Origin: Arthrobacter sp. MMS18-M83
GTDB lineage: Bacteria > Actinomycetota > Actinomycetes > Actinomycetales > Micrococcaceae
Assembly (NCBI RefSeq): GCF_026683955.1
Contig: NZ_CP113343.1
Span: 2,914,001 to 2,978,000 of the forward strand
Direction of reading: 5' to 3'
DNA length: 64,000 bases
Below are positions 16,067 to 24,373 of the stretch, piece after piece. The position numbers and the translations under genes are program-made. Positions within the stretch are counted from its first letter, which is position 1. Every line of letters begins with the position of its first letter. The notes under the pieces are model-generated. The model did no database searches and was not told the origin of the DNA. It saw only the letters and a program-made list of their open reading frames with translations.

Positions 16067-16810
16067 TTAATGCCCCATGACAAAGCCGCCATCCACCACG
16101 ATGTTCTGACCGGTGATGAACGCCGCAGCGTCCGAGAGCAGAAACTGGACAACCCCTGAGATATCCTCGGGCACCTGGTCCCTTTCCAGCACCCTGTTCT
16201 CCCCGTAAAGCCGGTAGCGGGAGGACGGCACGGATTCGGTTGCCTCGACCCTGATCAGGCCCGGCGAGACAGCATTTACACGGACCCCGGCTGCTCCCGC
16301 ATCACGGGCCATGGTCCGGGTCATCGCCAAGACGGCTCCTTTGGAGCCGACATAGTGGACCAGACGCGGCGAGCCATACAGCGCGGCGTCGGAAGCGACG
16401 TTCACGATGGCCCCTGCCTGCTTTTGTGCCAGCTGCGGATAGAAGTGCTTGCTCACCAGCCATGTACCGAAGGCGTTCACACTCATGACCCGCTGGAAGA
16501 AATCTTCTTCAAGGTCCCAGAAGGTGTCACCGCCAACCCCGTCAGCAAGAGCCGCATTGTTGACAAGACCATCTGCCCCGCCCAGTTTCCGGACGGCATC
16601 GGCTAAGGCGGCAACGGAGGCCTTGTCCGCAATATCGGTAATGATTGCCGTAGCATCGAAGCCGCGTTCCCGCAGCGTGACTGCTGCATGTTCTGCGATC
16701 TCGGCGTTTTTCTCAGCAATTACGATGCGATCACCTCCGGCTGCCAGCCGTTCAGCGATACTGAACCCCAGTCCGCGTCCAGAGCCGGTGATTACTATCA
16801 ACCGTGTCAT
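16067..16810 (-). CDS. SDR-family NAD(P)-dependent oxidoreductase
   Basis: A 247-residue classical SDR: TGSGRGLG (8-15), NNAA, catalytic Ser140, Tyr153 and Lys157 (HYVGSKGAV), and the C-terminal GQNIVVDGGF. The ATG at 16810 overlaps the TGA of the preceding hydrolase gene (ATGA), so translation is coupled; the upstream in-frame ATG at 16825 would overlap more. It could oxidise the cis-dihydrodiol made by the Rieske oxygenase or reduce a later carbonyl; the sequence does not decide. Confidence 0.88.
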   Translation of the reverse strand: MTRLIVITGSGRGLGFSIAERLAAGGDRIVIAEKNAEIAEHAAVTLRERGFDATAIITDIADKASVAALADAVRKLGGADGLVNNAALADGVGGDTFWDLEEDFFQRVMSVNAFGTWLVSKHFYPQLAQKQAGAIVNVASDAALYGSPRLVHYVGSKGAVLAMTRTMARDAGAAGVRVNAVSPGLIRVEATESVPSSRYRLYGENRVLERDQVPEDISGVVQFLLSDAAAFITGQNIVVDGGFVMGH

Positions 16811-17634
16811 GAAAGCCTCTTCCAAAACTCTAGAATCGATGACGCCATCTCTGCGGGCTTCTCCTGCACTGCGGCATGGCCAGCGCGGGAAACGATTTTG
16901 AAAGAAGCGTCTGTTATGGATTCAGCGAGGATCCGAGATTCAGCCACGCCGGTAACTACATCGTCTTCGCCGACCAGGACCAGCGACGGTACCTGCAGAG
17001 ACGGCAGCACATCCGATGTGTCGGTGGCTGCCATCATGGTTGCCGCGGCCGTGTAACCAGGAAGCCGGACCGCGGCCATTTCGGACCTGACCGCCGCGGC
17101 CGTGACAGCATCCGCTGAGGGCGAGAGAAGCCGGGGAGCCCGTCGGCCGGCAAAGGCTTCTGGCCCCAATTCGGCTAGTTCCGGGATGCGCGCCAACATC
17201 CTGTCCGCCGAATCCCCGGTAACAGCCGAACCCCTGGTGCTGTCCGCTAGAACCAGAGAGCGGACAGCATCCGGTGCTTGTGCTGCCGCTTTAGTGGCGA
17301 TAACTCCTCCCCACGAGGTCCCGATCAGGTGGGCGGGTCCGACGGCGAGGGAAGCCAAAATCTGCAAGACGAGCCCGGAGTGGTCCACCGGTCCCCGCGG
17401 ATCCGTAGATTCCCCGTAGCCGGGCGCATCCCAGCAGAACGTGCGGTAACCGGCCTCACTGAGCAGTTGCGCCAACGCCCCGCAAGACGAGGCATTTCCC
17501 CCGATGCCATGCAGCAGGAAGACAGGCGCTCCTTCACCGCGGACCACCAGCGATACGTTGTGGAGGGAAATACGGCTGTCCAGGTTTCCGGTGGTGGTAG
17601 CTACCTCAGTGGGCAACTGCATGGCTTGCTGCAT
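16807..17634 (-). CDS. Alpha/beta hydrolase, candidate C-C bond (meta-cleavage product) hydrolase
   Basis: A 275-residue alpha/beta hydrolase with an intact triad: Ser107 in GTSWGG, Asp in VGEDDVV (about 231) and His in RAGHAAV (about 258), plus the oxyanion motif LLHGIGGNASS. The gene overlaps the extradiol-type dioxygenase gene by 29 bases (17 if Met5 is the start). That pairing is typical of meta-cleavage pathways, where the hydrolase splits the ring-fission product. Assignment to the reaction is by context. Confidence 0.82.
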   Translation of the reverse strand: MQQAMQLPTEVATTTGNLDSRISLHNVSLVVRGEGAPVFLLHGIGGNASSCGALAQLLSEAGYRTFCWDAPGYGESTDPRGPVDHSGLVLQILASLAVGPAHLIGTSWGGVIATKAAAQAPDAVRSLVLADSTRGSAVTGDSADRMLARIPELAELGPEAFAGRRAPRLLSPSADAVTAAAVRSEMAAVRLPGYTAAATMMAATDTSDVLPSLQVPSLVLVGEDDVVTGVAESRILAESITDASFKIVSRAGHAAVQEKPAEMASSILEFWKRLS

Positions 17635-18601
17635 TTACCGAGGGGACGGTGAAGTAATCGGCGCTACCCGGAACAACCAGCGAGCGGTAGCCGTCATCGG
17701 GGATTCCGGCCATAGCGGTGCGAACATTTACGGTGGGCGGCCCGGCGGTTCCCCATTGGTCCGACAGCTCGGGAGTCCGCTTCCAGGTACGGCACAGCCA
17801 GCTGTCTTCATCAACCTGCGCCACTTCAGAGGTGTACTCACAAACAAGGCCTGCGGGATCGGTGAAGTAGGAGAAGGTGTTATCCCCGGGACCGTGGCGG
17901 CCCGGACCCCACTGGGGGGCAATACCGTGGGTTTTGAGTGACCCGATGCCGCGCATGAAATGGTCGATACTCTGCATTTCGTAGGCCACGTGGTTGACCG
18001 CTGTCCAGGGGGCCTGATTGAAAGCGATGACATGGTGCTCTGAATTGCACCGAAGAAATGACATCTGATGCTCGGACCAGTCCGAGACCCGCATCCCCAA
18101 AACTTGGGTGTAGAACGCCGTAGCCCGGTCAATGTCAATAGTGTTCAGCACGACGTGGGCGATCTTGCGTGGGATGGCCCGCCGCCCCGCAGGCTCTTGG
18201 TTGAGGACGGCGTGAACATCAGCGGAAAGTTCAACAAGTCTTCCCTCAGGGTCAACCAGCTGCAGGCCGTAACCGCCCGCAGCGTCGTCCAATGGTCCTG
18301 GCTCGCGGAAGAGGGGAATCCCCAGAGCGGTGAGCTTAACTGCGGCCTGGTCCACCTCGTGGGGCGTAGCGAGGGCGAAGGCCACGCCGCCGAGAGCATT
18401 CTGCTGGCCCTTTTCCAGCTTCAGAATGTGGTGCTCCGAGCCGGTCCCACGGAGCCAGAAACGGTCACTGTCTTCGTCAACGGTGGAAAGGCCCCAGACC
18501 TCGTGATAGAAATCCTTGGCACGCGCCGTTTCCGGTACCTTCAAGGACACTGACCGAAGAGACCGCAATTTACACACAGGCTCTGCTGCAAAGAAATTCA
18601 T
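17606..18601 (-). CDS. VOC-family extradiol-type ring-cleavage dioxygenase
   Basis: A 331-residue two-domain VOC protein of type I extradiol dioxygenase size. Likely metal ligands in the C-terminal domain are the His of KIAHVVLNT, the His of AVNHVAYEM and the Glu of VCEYTSEV. The GPGRHGPGDN...YFTDPAG segment matches the fingerprint region, although the second His of the BphC-type signature is replaced by Asp. It would open a catechol-like ring next to the diol. Members of this subgroup act on substituted catechols; the substrate is not readable. Confidence 0.82.
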   Translation of the reverse strand: MNFFAAEPVCKLRSLRSVSLKVPETARAKDFYHEVWGLSTVDEDSDRFWLRGTGSEHHILKLEKGQQNALGGVAFALATPHEVDQAAVKLTALGIPLFREPGPLDDAAGGYGLQLVDPEGRLVELSADVHAVLNQEPAGRRAIPRKIAHVVLNTIDIDRATAFYTQVLGMRVSDWSEHQMSFLRCNSEHHVIAFNQAPWTAVNHVAYEMQSIDHFMRGIGSLKTHGIAPQWGPGRHGPGDNTFSYFTDPAGLVCEYTSEVAQVDEDSWLCRTWKRTPELSDQWGTAGPPTVNVRTAMAGIPDDGYRSLVVPGSADYFTVPSVNAASHAVAH

Positions 18602-18628
18602 GGGGCTACCTTCTTACTTTTCTAGGGT

Positions 18629-19663
18629 TTAGAGGTCAAGGATCAGTTCGGCCGAACGGCAACGCGAGACGCACACGAACATGGACTTGTTTGCGGCCTG
18701 CTCAGCCTGGCTGAGGAGAAAATCACGGTGTTCCACGTCGCCGCTGATGACACGGGTTTCGCACGTACCGCAGATTCCCTCCGCACATGAGCTGGGAACG
18801 TCTATGCCGGCGTTGTTGAGAGCATCAAGGACAGATTCATCAGGCCTCACAGGGATGCGTTGGCCGCTGCTGTTGCACACCACGTCAAACGCTGATTCGT
18901 TTTCCCTCGCGACGACGGCCTTCTCCGGTGCCTTGAACCGCTCGATCCGGAGCTGGGCTTCGTCCTGCATGGCCCCGGCAACAGCCCTCAACAGTGGTTC
19001 CGGACCGCAGGCGTAAACCAGCGCATCGGGGCTGAGGGTTCCGACCGCCGCGGCCAGGTCAGGGTAACTGCCGTTGGCCTCGTCATCAGCGTGGATGGTA
19101 ATCCGGTCTCGAGGAAGGGCCACGATCTCAGACAGAAAGGCCATAGTGGCGCGGGACCGGCCGGTGTAGAGCAGCGACCAGTCCGCCCCTGCCGCCTGAA
19201 GCTCCCGCGCCATGGAGATGATCGGTGTGATGCCGATCCCGCCAGCGACCAGTACGTAGCGTCCAGCATCTTCCAACGCGAAGTTATTGCGCGGGCCTTC
19301 GACCTTGAGCAAAGACCCTACCGGCAGGCCATCGTGGACCAACTGGCTGCCGCCGCGTGAATCAGGCGTCCGCAGGACAGCCACTGTCCAGCTGGTCGGA
19401 TCCAGCGGATTCGAGCACAGCGAATACTCGCGTATCAGCCCGTTGGGCAGATGAAGACTCAGGTGCGAACCTGGCTTCCATTGGGGCAATCTCGCCCCGG
19501 AGGGATCAGCGAACGTGACACTGGTGACCCCGTCTGCTTCCCAGGTCTTCTGCTGTACCCTCAGGGTCCGTGCGGATGGCTCCTCGTTGACGGCCCGGTC
19601 ACTGTTGGCAACTGGCCGGGATGATTCTTCCGCTCCCCGTGCGTCCAAAGTGGCGATAGTCAT
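18629..19663 (-). CDS. VanB/phthalate-dioxygenase-reductase type oxidoreductase
   Basis: A 344-residue electron-transfer protein in the order FMN domain (REYSLCSNP), NAD domain (VAGGIGITPIISMA and YACGPEPLL) and C-terminal plant-type [2Fe-2S] ferredoxin (CAEGICGTC with a last Cys near the end). This layout is that of VanB and phthalate dioxygenase reductase, partners of one-component Rieske oxygenases. It is the evident electron donor for the oxygenase at 11524. It lies 27 bases upstream of the dioxygenase gene. Confidence 0.9.
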   Translation of the reverse strand: MTIATLDARGAEESSRPVANSDRAVNEEPSARTLRVQQKTWEADGVTSVTFADPSGARLPQWKPGSHLSLHLPNGLIREYSLCSNPLDPTSWTVAVLRTPDSRGGSQLVHDGLPVGSLLKVEGPRNNFALEDAGRYVLVAGGIGITPIISMARELQAAGADWSLLYTGRSRATMAFLSEIVALPRDRITIHADDEANGSYPDLAAAVGTLSPDALVYACGPEPLLRAVAGAMQDEAQLRIERFKAPEKAVVARENESAFDVVCNSSGQRIPVRPDESVLDALNNAGIDVPSSCAEGICGTCETRVISGDVEHRDFLLSQAEQAANKSMFVCVSRCRSAELILDL

Positions 19664-19666
19664 TGT

Positions 19667-20062
19667 TCACTCCTCGCCCCGGTGCGCTATGGCTTCAATT
19701 TCAACCGTCGCACCGTACGGCAGAGCAGTAACCTCTACGAAGGTCCGGGCTGGCCGGGGCTCACTGAAGAGCCGTTCATAGTGGCTGTTGGCCTCTTCCC
19801 GCAAGGTCAGGTCCGTGACGAAGTAGGTGGTTTTGACGATGTCCTGCAGGGACATGCCGATGGTTCCCAGCCGCTCCGAGAGCCTGGTTGCAGCGGCCTC
19901 AATGGCTTCGAGACGGCCACTGACGGGCTTGTAGTTTTCATCAACGGACAACGCCCCGGATACAAAGCCGAAACCTCCGGCCTGGTATGCCGGGCTATAC
20001 GGGTGAGCACTCACTGACTTGCCTTTCATCGGGGATGGATCGATAACTGCTGCGGATTTCAT
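19667..20062 (-). CDS. RidA-family protein (possible enamine/imine deaminase)
   Basis: A 131-residue RidA/YjgF protein with the PARTFVEV motif containing the carboxylate-binding Arg. The ATG at 20062 overlaps the aldehyde dehydrogenase stop (ATGA), so translation is coupled. RidA proteins hydrolyse enamines and imines, and 2-aminomuconate deaminases of aromatic pathways belong to this family. Coupling to an aldehyde dehydrogenase mirrors the 2-aminomuconate semialdehyde pair, suggesting a nitrogen-bearing ring-fission product. A general imine-scavenging role is the alternative. Confidence 0.85.
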   Translation of the reverse strand: MKSAAVIDPSPMKGKSVSAHPYSPAYQAGGFGFVSGALSVDENYKPVSGRLEAIEAAATRLSERLGTIGMSLQDIVKTTYFVTDLTLREEANSHYERLFSEPRPARTFVEVTALPYGATVEIEAIAHRGEE

Positions 20063-21621
20063 GCGCCGGCCCACGGCAAAGGTGTTCCGGAAAGATCCAC
20101 GTAAATGCTCTTCTGGCGCATATAGGAACGGATACCGTCCCTCCCTTTTTCGGTTCCCAGACCGCTTTCCTTGATCCCGCTGAAGGGGGTAGCGATGCTG
20201 AACTGCTTATACGTGTTGATCCAGACGGTGCCGGCAGCAACGGCACGAGCAATGCGCCATGCCCGCCGGTAGTCTGCCGTCCAGACGCCGCAGGCGAGAC
20301 CAAAAACACTGTCATTGGCTTGGGTGAGCAGATCAGCTTCATCATCAAAGGGAAGGACGACTGCCACCGGACCGAAGATCTCCTCCTGGCAGATCAGGTT
20401 TGAGTTCGCCACACCGGCGATGATGGTCGGCAGGTAGTATGCGCCCTGCTGTAGTTCCCGCTCGCTAGGCCGTGCACCGCCGCAAAGGACCTGTGCCCCG
20501 GCGGACCGTGCGTCCTCGACCACCTTTTCAACGAAATCTCGGTGGGCGTGGGCAACCAGCGGTGCAACCTGCGTGTCCGGATTGGTTCCAGGACCCACCC
20601 GCAGGGCTTTCGCACCTTCGACCAGGCGCGCCAGGACTGTTTCGTAGATGGCGCGCTGGATGAACACCCGCGAACCAGCGATGCAGCTCTGGCCGCTGGA
20701 GGAAAAGATGCCGTAAAGCACCCCGGCGACGGCCTGGTCCAGATCCGCGTCCGAAAAGATTATGGTCGGCGATTTTCCGCCCAGTTCCAGCGTGATCGGC
20801 ATGATTTTCTCGGCTGCGATATGGCCCAGCTGCCGGCCGGTCGACGTGCCGCCGGTGAAGGAGACCTTGCCGACATCCCTGTGCCGTGCCAACGCATCCC
20901 CGACGGTCCGCCCCGGGCCCGGAAGCACCGAAAGCAGACCCGACGGAAGTCCGGACTCGTCGCAGATCCGGGCGAGTAGCAGCGACACCCATGGTGCCCA
21001 TACCGGGGGTTTGATCACGACGGCGTTGCCGGCGGCAAGCGCGGGGGCAACCTTTTGCGCGTCACTGGCAATCGGGGAGTTCCACGGCGTAATAGCAGCC
21101 ACCACACCGATATGTTCATAGGTGGAGATGCTTAAGTAATCCCCGCGAGGCGGCGTTAGTGAATCCTCCATGGTTTCAAGGGCCGACGCGGTGAAACGGA
21201 ACGTGGCCGCAGCGCTCATTGCCAACGCTCGCGTCTCTTTGAGGGTTTTACCCGTGTCCCGGGTCTGCAGAAAAGCGATCCGGGCCGCGTTGGCTTCGAT
21301 AGCCGAACCGATCCGGTGCAACACAGCTGCACGTTCGTGCGGCATCTTACGGGCCCAGCCTGACTCTTCGATGGCCGCAAGGCCGGCCGCGACGGCCACA
21401 TCTACATCTTCAACAGTGGCGCCATGGAGAGTTGCGAAGACCTCGGCGGTTGCGGGATCAACGGACTCGATCGGCGCACCTGCTCCCCGAGCCCAGACCC
21501 CGCCGACATAAATTTCATCCAGCATGTCCATACCCGGTTCGAAGCCGCCAGAGGGGACGAATCCATCAGGATTCGTACCGGCCGGCCGGTCCACGATGCC
21601 CGCGCTGCTCAGCGTTGTCAT
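20059..21621 (-). CDS. NAD(P)-dependent aldehyde dehydrogenase
   Basis: A 520-residue aldehyde dehydrogenase, first gene of the catabolic operon. Motifs: TPWNSP, cofactor-binding FTGGTSTGR, LELGGKSP with the general-base Glu, catalytic Cys313 in GQSCIAG, and EEIFGPV. The family oxidises aldehydes or semialdehydes to acids. Close coupling to RidA suggests a muconic semialdehyde-like substrate; the ThDP enzyme could also supply the aldehyde. The ribosome site is weak. Confidence 0.92.
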   Translation of the reverse strand: MTTLSSAGIVDRPAGTNPDGFVPSGGFEPGMDMLDEIYVGGVWARGAGAPIESVDPATAEVFATLHGATVEDVDVAVAAGLAAIEESGWARKMPHERAAVLHRIGSAIEANAARIAFLQTRDTGKTLKETRALAMSAAATFRFTASALETMEDSLTPPRGDYLSISTYEHIGVVAAITPWNSPIASDAQKVAPALAAGNAVVIKPPVWAPWVSLLLARICDESGLPSGLLSVLPGPGRTVGDALARHRDVGKVSFTGGTSTGRQLGHIAAEKIMPITLELGGKSPTIIFSDADLDQAVAGVLYGIFSSSGQSCIAGSRVFIQRAIYETVLARLVEGAKALRVGPGTNPDTQVAPLVAHAHRDFVEKVVEDARSAGAQVLCGGARPSERELQQGAYYLPTIIAGVANSNLICQEEIFGPVAVVLPFDDEADLLTQANDSVFGLACGVWTADYRRAWRIARAVAAGTVWINTYKQFSIATPFSGIKESGLGTEKGRDGIRSYMRQKSIYVDLSGTPLPWAGA

Positions 21622-22026
21622 CCTCAGGGTCCACCAATCTCTATAGCCACTCGTGCTGGCCGTCGACGTTGTTTGCGACTTGTCACGCAGGCCGTAGAAA
21701 CGACCGAAATGTGAATTAGGTCATGCCAAAGAATATCAGCATTAAGATACTTTGTGTCAAGGAAATGGATGCTTGACCTTTAAGCGCTAAGGAGATAAAA
21801 CTAACGCAGTGCCATGATCTTCATCACACCTGCGCACTTCGCCAGCCGGCTTCTGTGGCTGGGCCGACAGCGAGAGAACACATGTCGGGCTTGAACGGGG
21901 AAACCCCGTGACGTAGCTCGCGACGCGTGCGCCTCTTCCACGGCCTCGACTGGCGAGCCGCCAATGACGGTGGCATGCCCCGCTTCGAAACTGCATTCGA
22001 AGCCCTCACAACCTTAAGGATGTCCG
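21622..22026. other. Divergent intergenic region between catabolic operon and transporter
   Basis: About 405 bases without a credible gene. The left part is AT-rich and carries a promoter for the operon. An imperfect palindrome centred on AGCGCT (about 21778-21793) could be an operator. The right part leads to the transporter gene, with AAGGA 7 bases before its ATG. Confidence 0.5.
21730..21760 (-). promoter_or_regulatory. Candidate sigma-70-type promoter of the catabolic operon
   Basis: On the minus strand TTGACA (21755-21760) is followed after 16 bases by TGATAT (21733-21738), or after 19 bases by TATTCT (21730-21735). It is about 105 bases upstream of the aldehyde dehydrogenase start. Confidence 0.5.
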
Positions 22027-23307
22027 ATGGACACGATGAGCGAACCCAAGAAGGAAGAGACCAAACCGAATTGGTGGGTACTTTGTCTCGCATGTGCCGC
22101 TGTAGTGCTCGATGGATACGACACGGTCGCGTTGGGCCTGTCCATACCGGCGATTGCTAAGGACTGGGGTGTTCAACCCTCGCACTTCACTCCTGCGCTC
22201 GCAGTGACCAGCGCTGGAGTGGCTCTGGGGTATCTGGCGGTGGGGCGCCTCGTGGCCAAGCTGGGCACTAGAAACGTCATTTTTTCGGCGGTCGTCGTGT
22301 TCACCCTGGGTTCGCTGCTAACAGCGTGGTCGGGTTCGATTGTAGAGTTGACGATTCTACGTTTCGTGACCGGCCTGGGACTGGGGGCGGTGCTGCCGGC
22401 CGCTGTCTCCCATGCGACCGCAGTCAATCCTGGTCGCATGCGTCAATCGATTGCGGTGGTCGTGATGACGGGCATCTCGCTCGGGGCTCTCATCGCAGGG
22501 CTGGCCGGGAGCGGTATCGTGGGCGCATTCGGGTGGCAATGGGTGTTCATTATCGGAGCTATCGCTTCTGCTGTACTTCTACCGTTCCTGTGGTTCGGAC
22601 TGTCCGGTAGCCACGTGTCGAGAATGCCCAACGATGCGGCCGAGGCCAAGCATCATGCGTCGGTTGCGCGTCTGTTCGATGCTTCCGTACGAAGCAGAAC
22701 GCTTCTCCTGTGGGCTTTTTCGTTCCTCATCTTCGCCGTGTTCTACGTGTTCTCGTCGTGGTTACCGACCCTGCTCACCAGCTACGGCTTCAGCACCAGT
22801 CTGGCACCGTTGGGATCGGCGGCCCTGGGCACCGGAAGCATCATCGGTGCCTGCGTACTAATCCTCGGATCGCGTCGATTCCGGATGACATCGGTCCTGG
22901 CTGGAACCTCGGCAGCAGCGATCGCGTTCCTAGCCATCTCTGCATTCCTCGGCCCGGACAAAGCGCTGCTGCTACTGGTATTCGGTGGCGTCGGCCTCGG
23001 ACTTCAGGCTGGCATGATCGGCCAGGCCGCGGTGGCAGTGACGCTGTACCGCCAAGCAACGCTGACCGCAGGCGTCGGCTGGGCGGCTTCACTGGGCCGA
23101 CTCGGATCGGTTGTCGGCCCGATCTTCGGCGGCGTCCTCATCGGACTCGGCGTAGACACCAGCATCATCGTTCTCTCAGTATGCGTGCCCGTGGTCATCG
23201 CGCTGGTGTTGGTGCTGATTCTAGGGCGGATCACGGCAGCCAAAGCACGGATTCCGATGTCTGGACACTTGGCGAAATCGCCCCTCACGGCGCCGCCTCG
23301 GACCTAG
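22027..23307 (+). CDS. MFS transporter, aromatic acid:H+ symporter type
   Basis: A 426-residue, 12-helix MFS permease. The N-terminal helix carries LDGYDTVALGLSIPAIAKDWG, typical of the AAHS group (PcaK/BenK-like), where the Asp is needed for uptake. RLVAKLGTR is the loop 2-3 motif. It is divergent from the catabolic operon and probably imports its substrate. An internal ATG at 22036 is an alternative start. Confidence 0.88.
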   Translation: MDTMSEPKKEETKPNWWVLCLACAAVVLDGYDTVALGLSIPAIAKDWGVQPSHFTPALAVTSAGVALGYLAVGRLVAKLGTRNVIFSAVVVFTLGSLLTAWSGSIVELTILRFVTGLGLGAVLPAAVSHATAVNPGRMRQSIAVVVMTGISLGALIAGLAGSGIVGAFGWQWVFIIGAIASAVLLPFLWFGLSGSHVSRMPNDAAEAKHHASVARLFDASVRSRTLLLWAFSFLIFAVFYVFSSWLPTLLTSYGFSTSLAPLGSAALGTGSIIGACVLILGSRRFRMTSVLAGTSAAAIAFLAISAFLGPDKALLLLVFGGVGLGLQAGMIGQAAVAVTLYRQATLTAGVGWAASLGRLGSVVGPIFGGVLIGLGVDTSIIVLSVCVPVVIALVLVLILGRITAAKARIPMSGHLAKSPLTAPPRT

Positions 23308-23321
23308 CGTAGCGCCTGCCC

Positions 23322-23358
23322 GCACTGCCCCTTCGGCAAGGATCTGCAGGGGCAGTGC
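23322..23358. terminator. Bidirectional terminator-like hairpin
   Basis: Perfect 10-bp arms GCACTGCCCC (23322-23331) and GGGGCAGTGC (23349-23358) between the convergent transporter and trmB genes. There is no clear T-run. Confidence 0.65.
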
Positions 23359-23399
23359 GCGACTCCTAAGCCGCCTCACGATCCCCACAAATCGTGTGG

Positions 23400-24323
23400 C
23401 TAGATCCTGCGGTAACTGAGGTCGAAGATCATGCGGCCTGCCTCGTGGGCCTTGTTTTCGAAGCTCGTCCGGATGCGGCCATCGAAGCGCGGAGCCCATC
23501 CGCCCACGTGGTCCACTCCCTCGTTGGGGCCGGTGTGTTCGGTGCTGACCGGTGCCCGGCCTTCCTTGACGGGTGCTCCGCCCACCATGGATTCGACGCC
23601 GGATTCCCAGACTTGGGTGAGGGGGCTGTCTGCGCCGGTCCGCTCGCCGTCGTGCAGGTTTTCAAACTCAGCGGAACCGGCAAGGACCTCGCGGACGTGG
23701 ATGGCGTAGTTGGACCAGTCGGTGGCGATCCGCCACAGGCCACCCGTCTTGAGGGACCGCGCCGCGAGTTCGGCGAATGCGGGCTGAATGAGGCGGCGCT
23801 TGTGGTGCCGGGACTTGTGCCAAGGGTCGGGGAAAAAGACCCAGAGCTCGCTGACCGAACCCGCGGGGAGCATAGTGGCCAGGACCTCGGGGGCGTTGGC
23901 TTCCACCACTCGAACGTTGCTGAGGCCGCGGCTGTTGATCTTGATCATGGTGTTGGCAAGTCCAGGGGTATAGACCTCGACGGCGAGGAAATCCTTGTCC
24001 GGGTTTTCCTCCGCCGCGTGGCATACCGCGTCGCCGAGTCCTGAACCGATTTCGACGATCAGCGGCGCCTTGCGCCCAAATTCCGCTTCGGCGTCGAATA
24101 CGTAATCCGGGTGCACCGAAGTGTTGGCCACGTGCCGTGGAACCTGGATGGCCCAGCGGTCCGAGTGCTCTTCCCACGCGGCCTGGCGACGGCCTTGAAG
24201 GCGCGTCCCGCGGCGCACGAAACTGACCGGCCGGCCGCCATAGGTGCCGAAGGAGGCTTGGCTGCCGGGGGTCACAGGGCGCGGGGACTGCGGTGTTTCA
24301 GGGGATTCTGGGGTTTCACTCAT
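23400..24323 (-). CDS. trmB: tRNA (guanine-N7-)-methyltransferase
   Basis: A 307-residue TrmB, which methylates G46 of tRNA with SAM. Motifs: VEIGSGLGDAV (SAM site), VEVYTPGLAN, ELWVFFPDPWHKSRHHKRRL (family signature around the catalytic Asp) and ATDWSNYA. The N-terminal extension (about residues 1-40) is Pro/Ser-rich and the C-terminal FENKAHEAGRMIFDL is typical of the family. The start overlaps upstream sequence of the divergent permease gene. Confidence 0.95.
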   Translation of the reverse strand: MSETPESPETPQSPRPVTPGSQASFGTYGGRPVSFVRRGTRLQGRRQAAWEEHSDRWAIQVPRHVANTSVHPDYVFDAEAEFGRKAPLIVEIGSGLGDAVCHAAEENPDKDFLAVEVYTPGLANTMIKINSRGLSNVRVVEANAPEVLATMLPAGSVSELWVFFPDPWHKSRHHKRRLIQPAFAELAARSLKTGGLWRIATDWSNYAIHVREVLAGSAEFENLHDGERTGADSPLTQVWESGVESMVGGAPVKEGRAPVSTEHTGPNEGVDHVGGWAPRFDGRIRTSFENKAHEAGRMIFDLSYRRI

Positions 24324-24373
24324 CCCCTTCAGAATACCTTCGCACAGTCAAAGCCCCGCGGCGGAGCCAGCGT

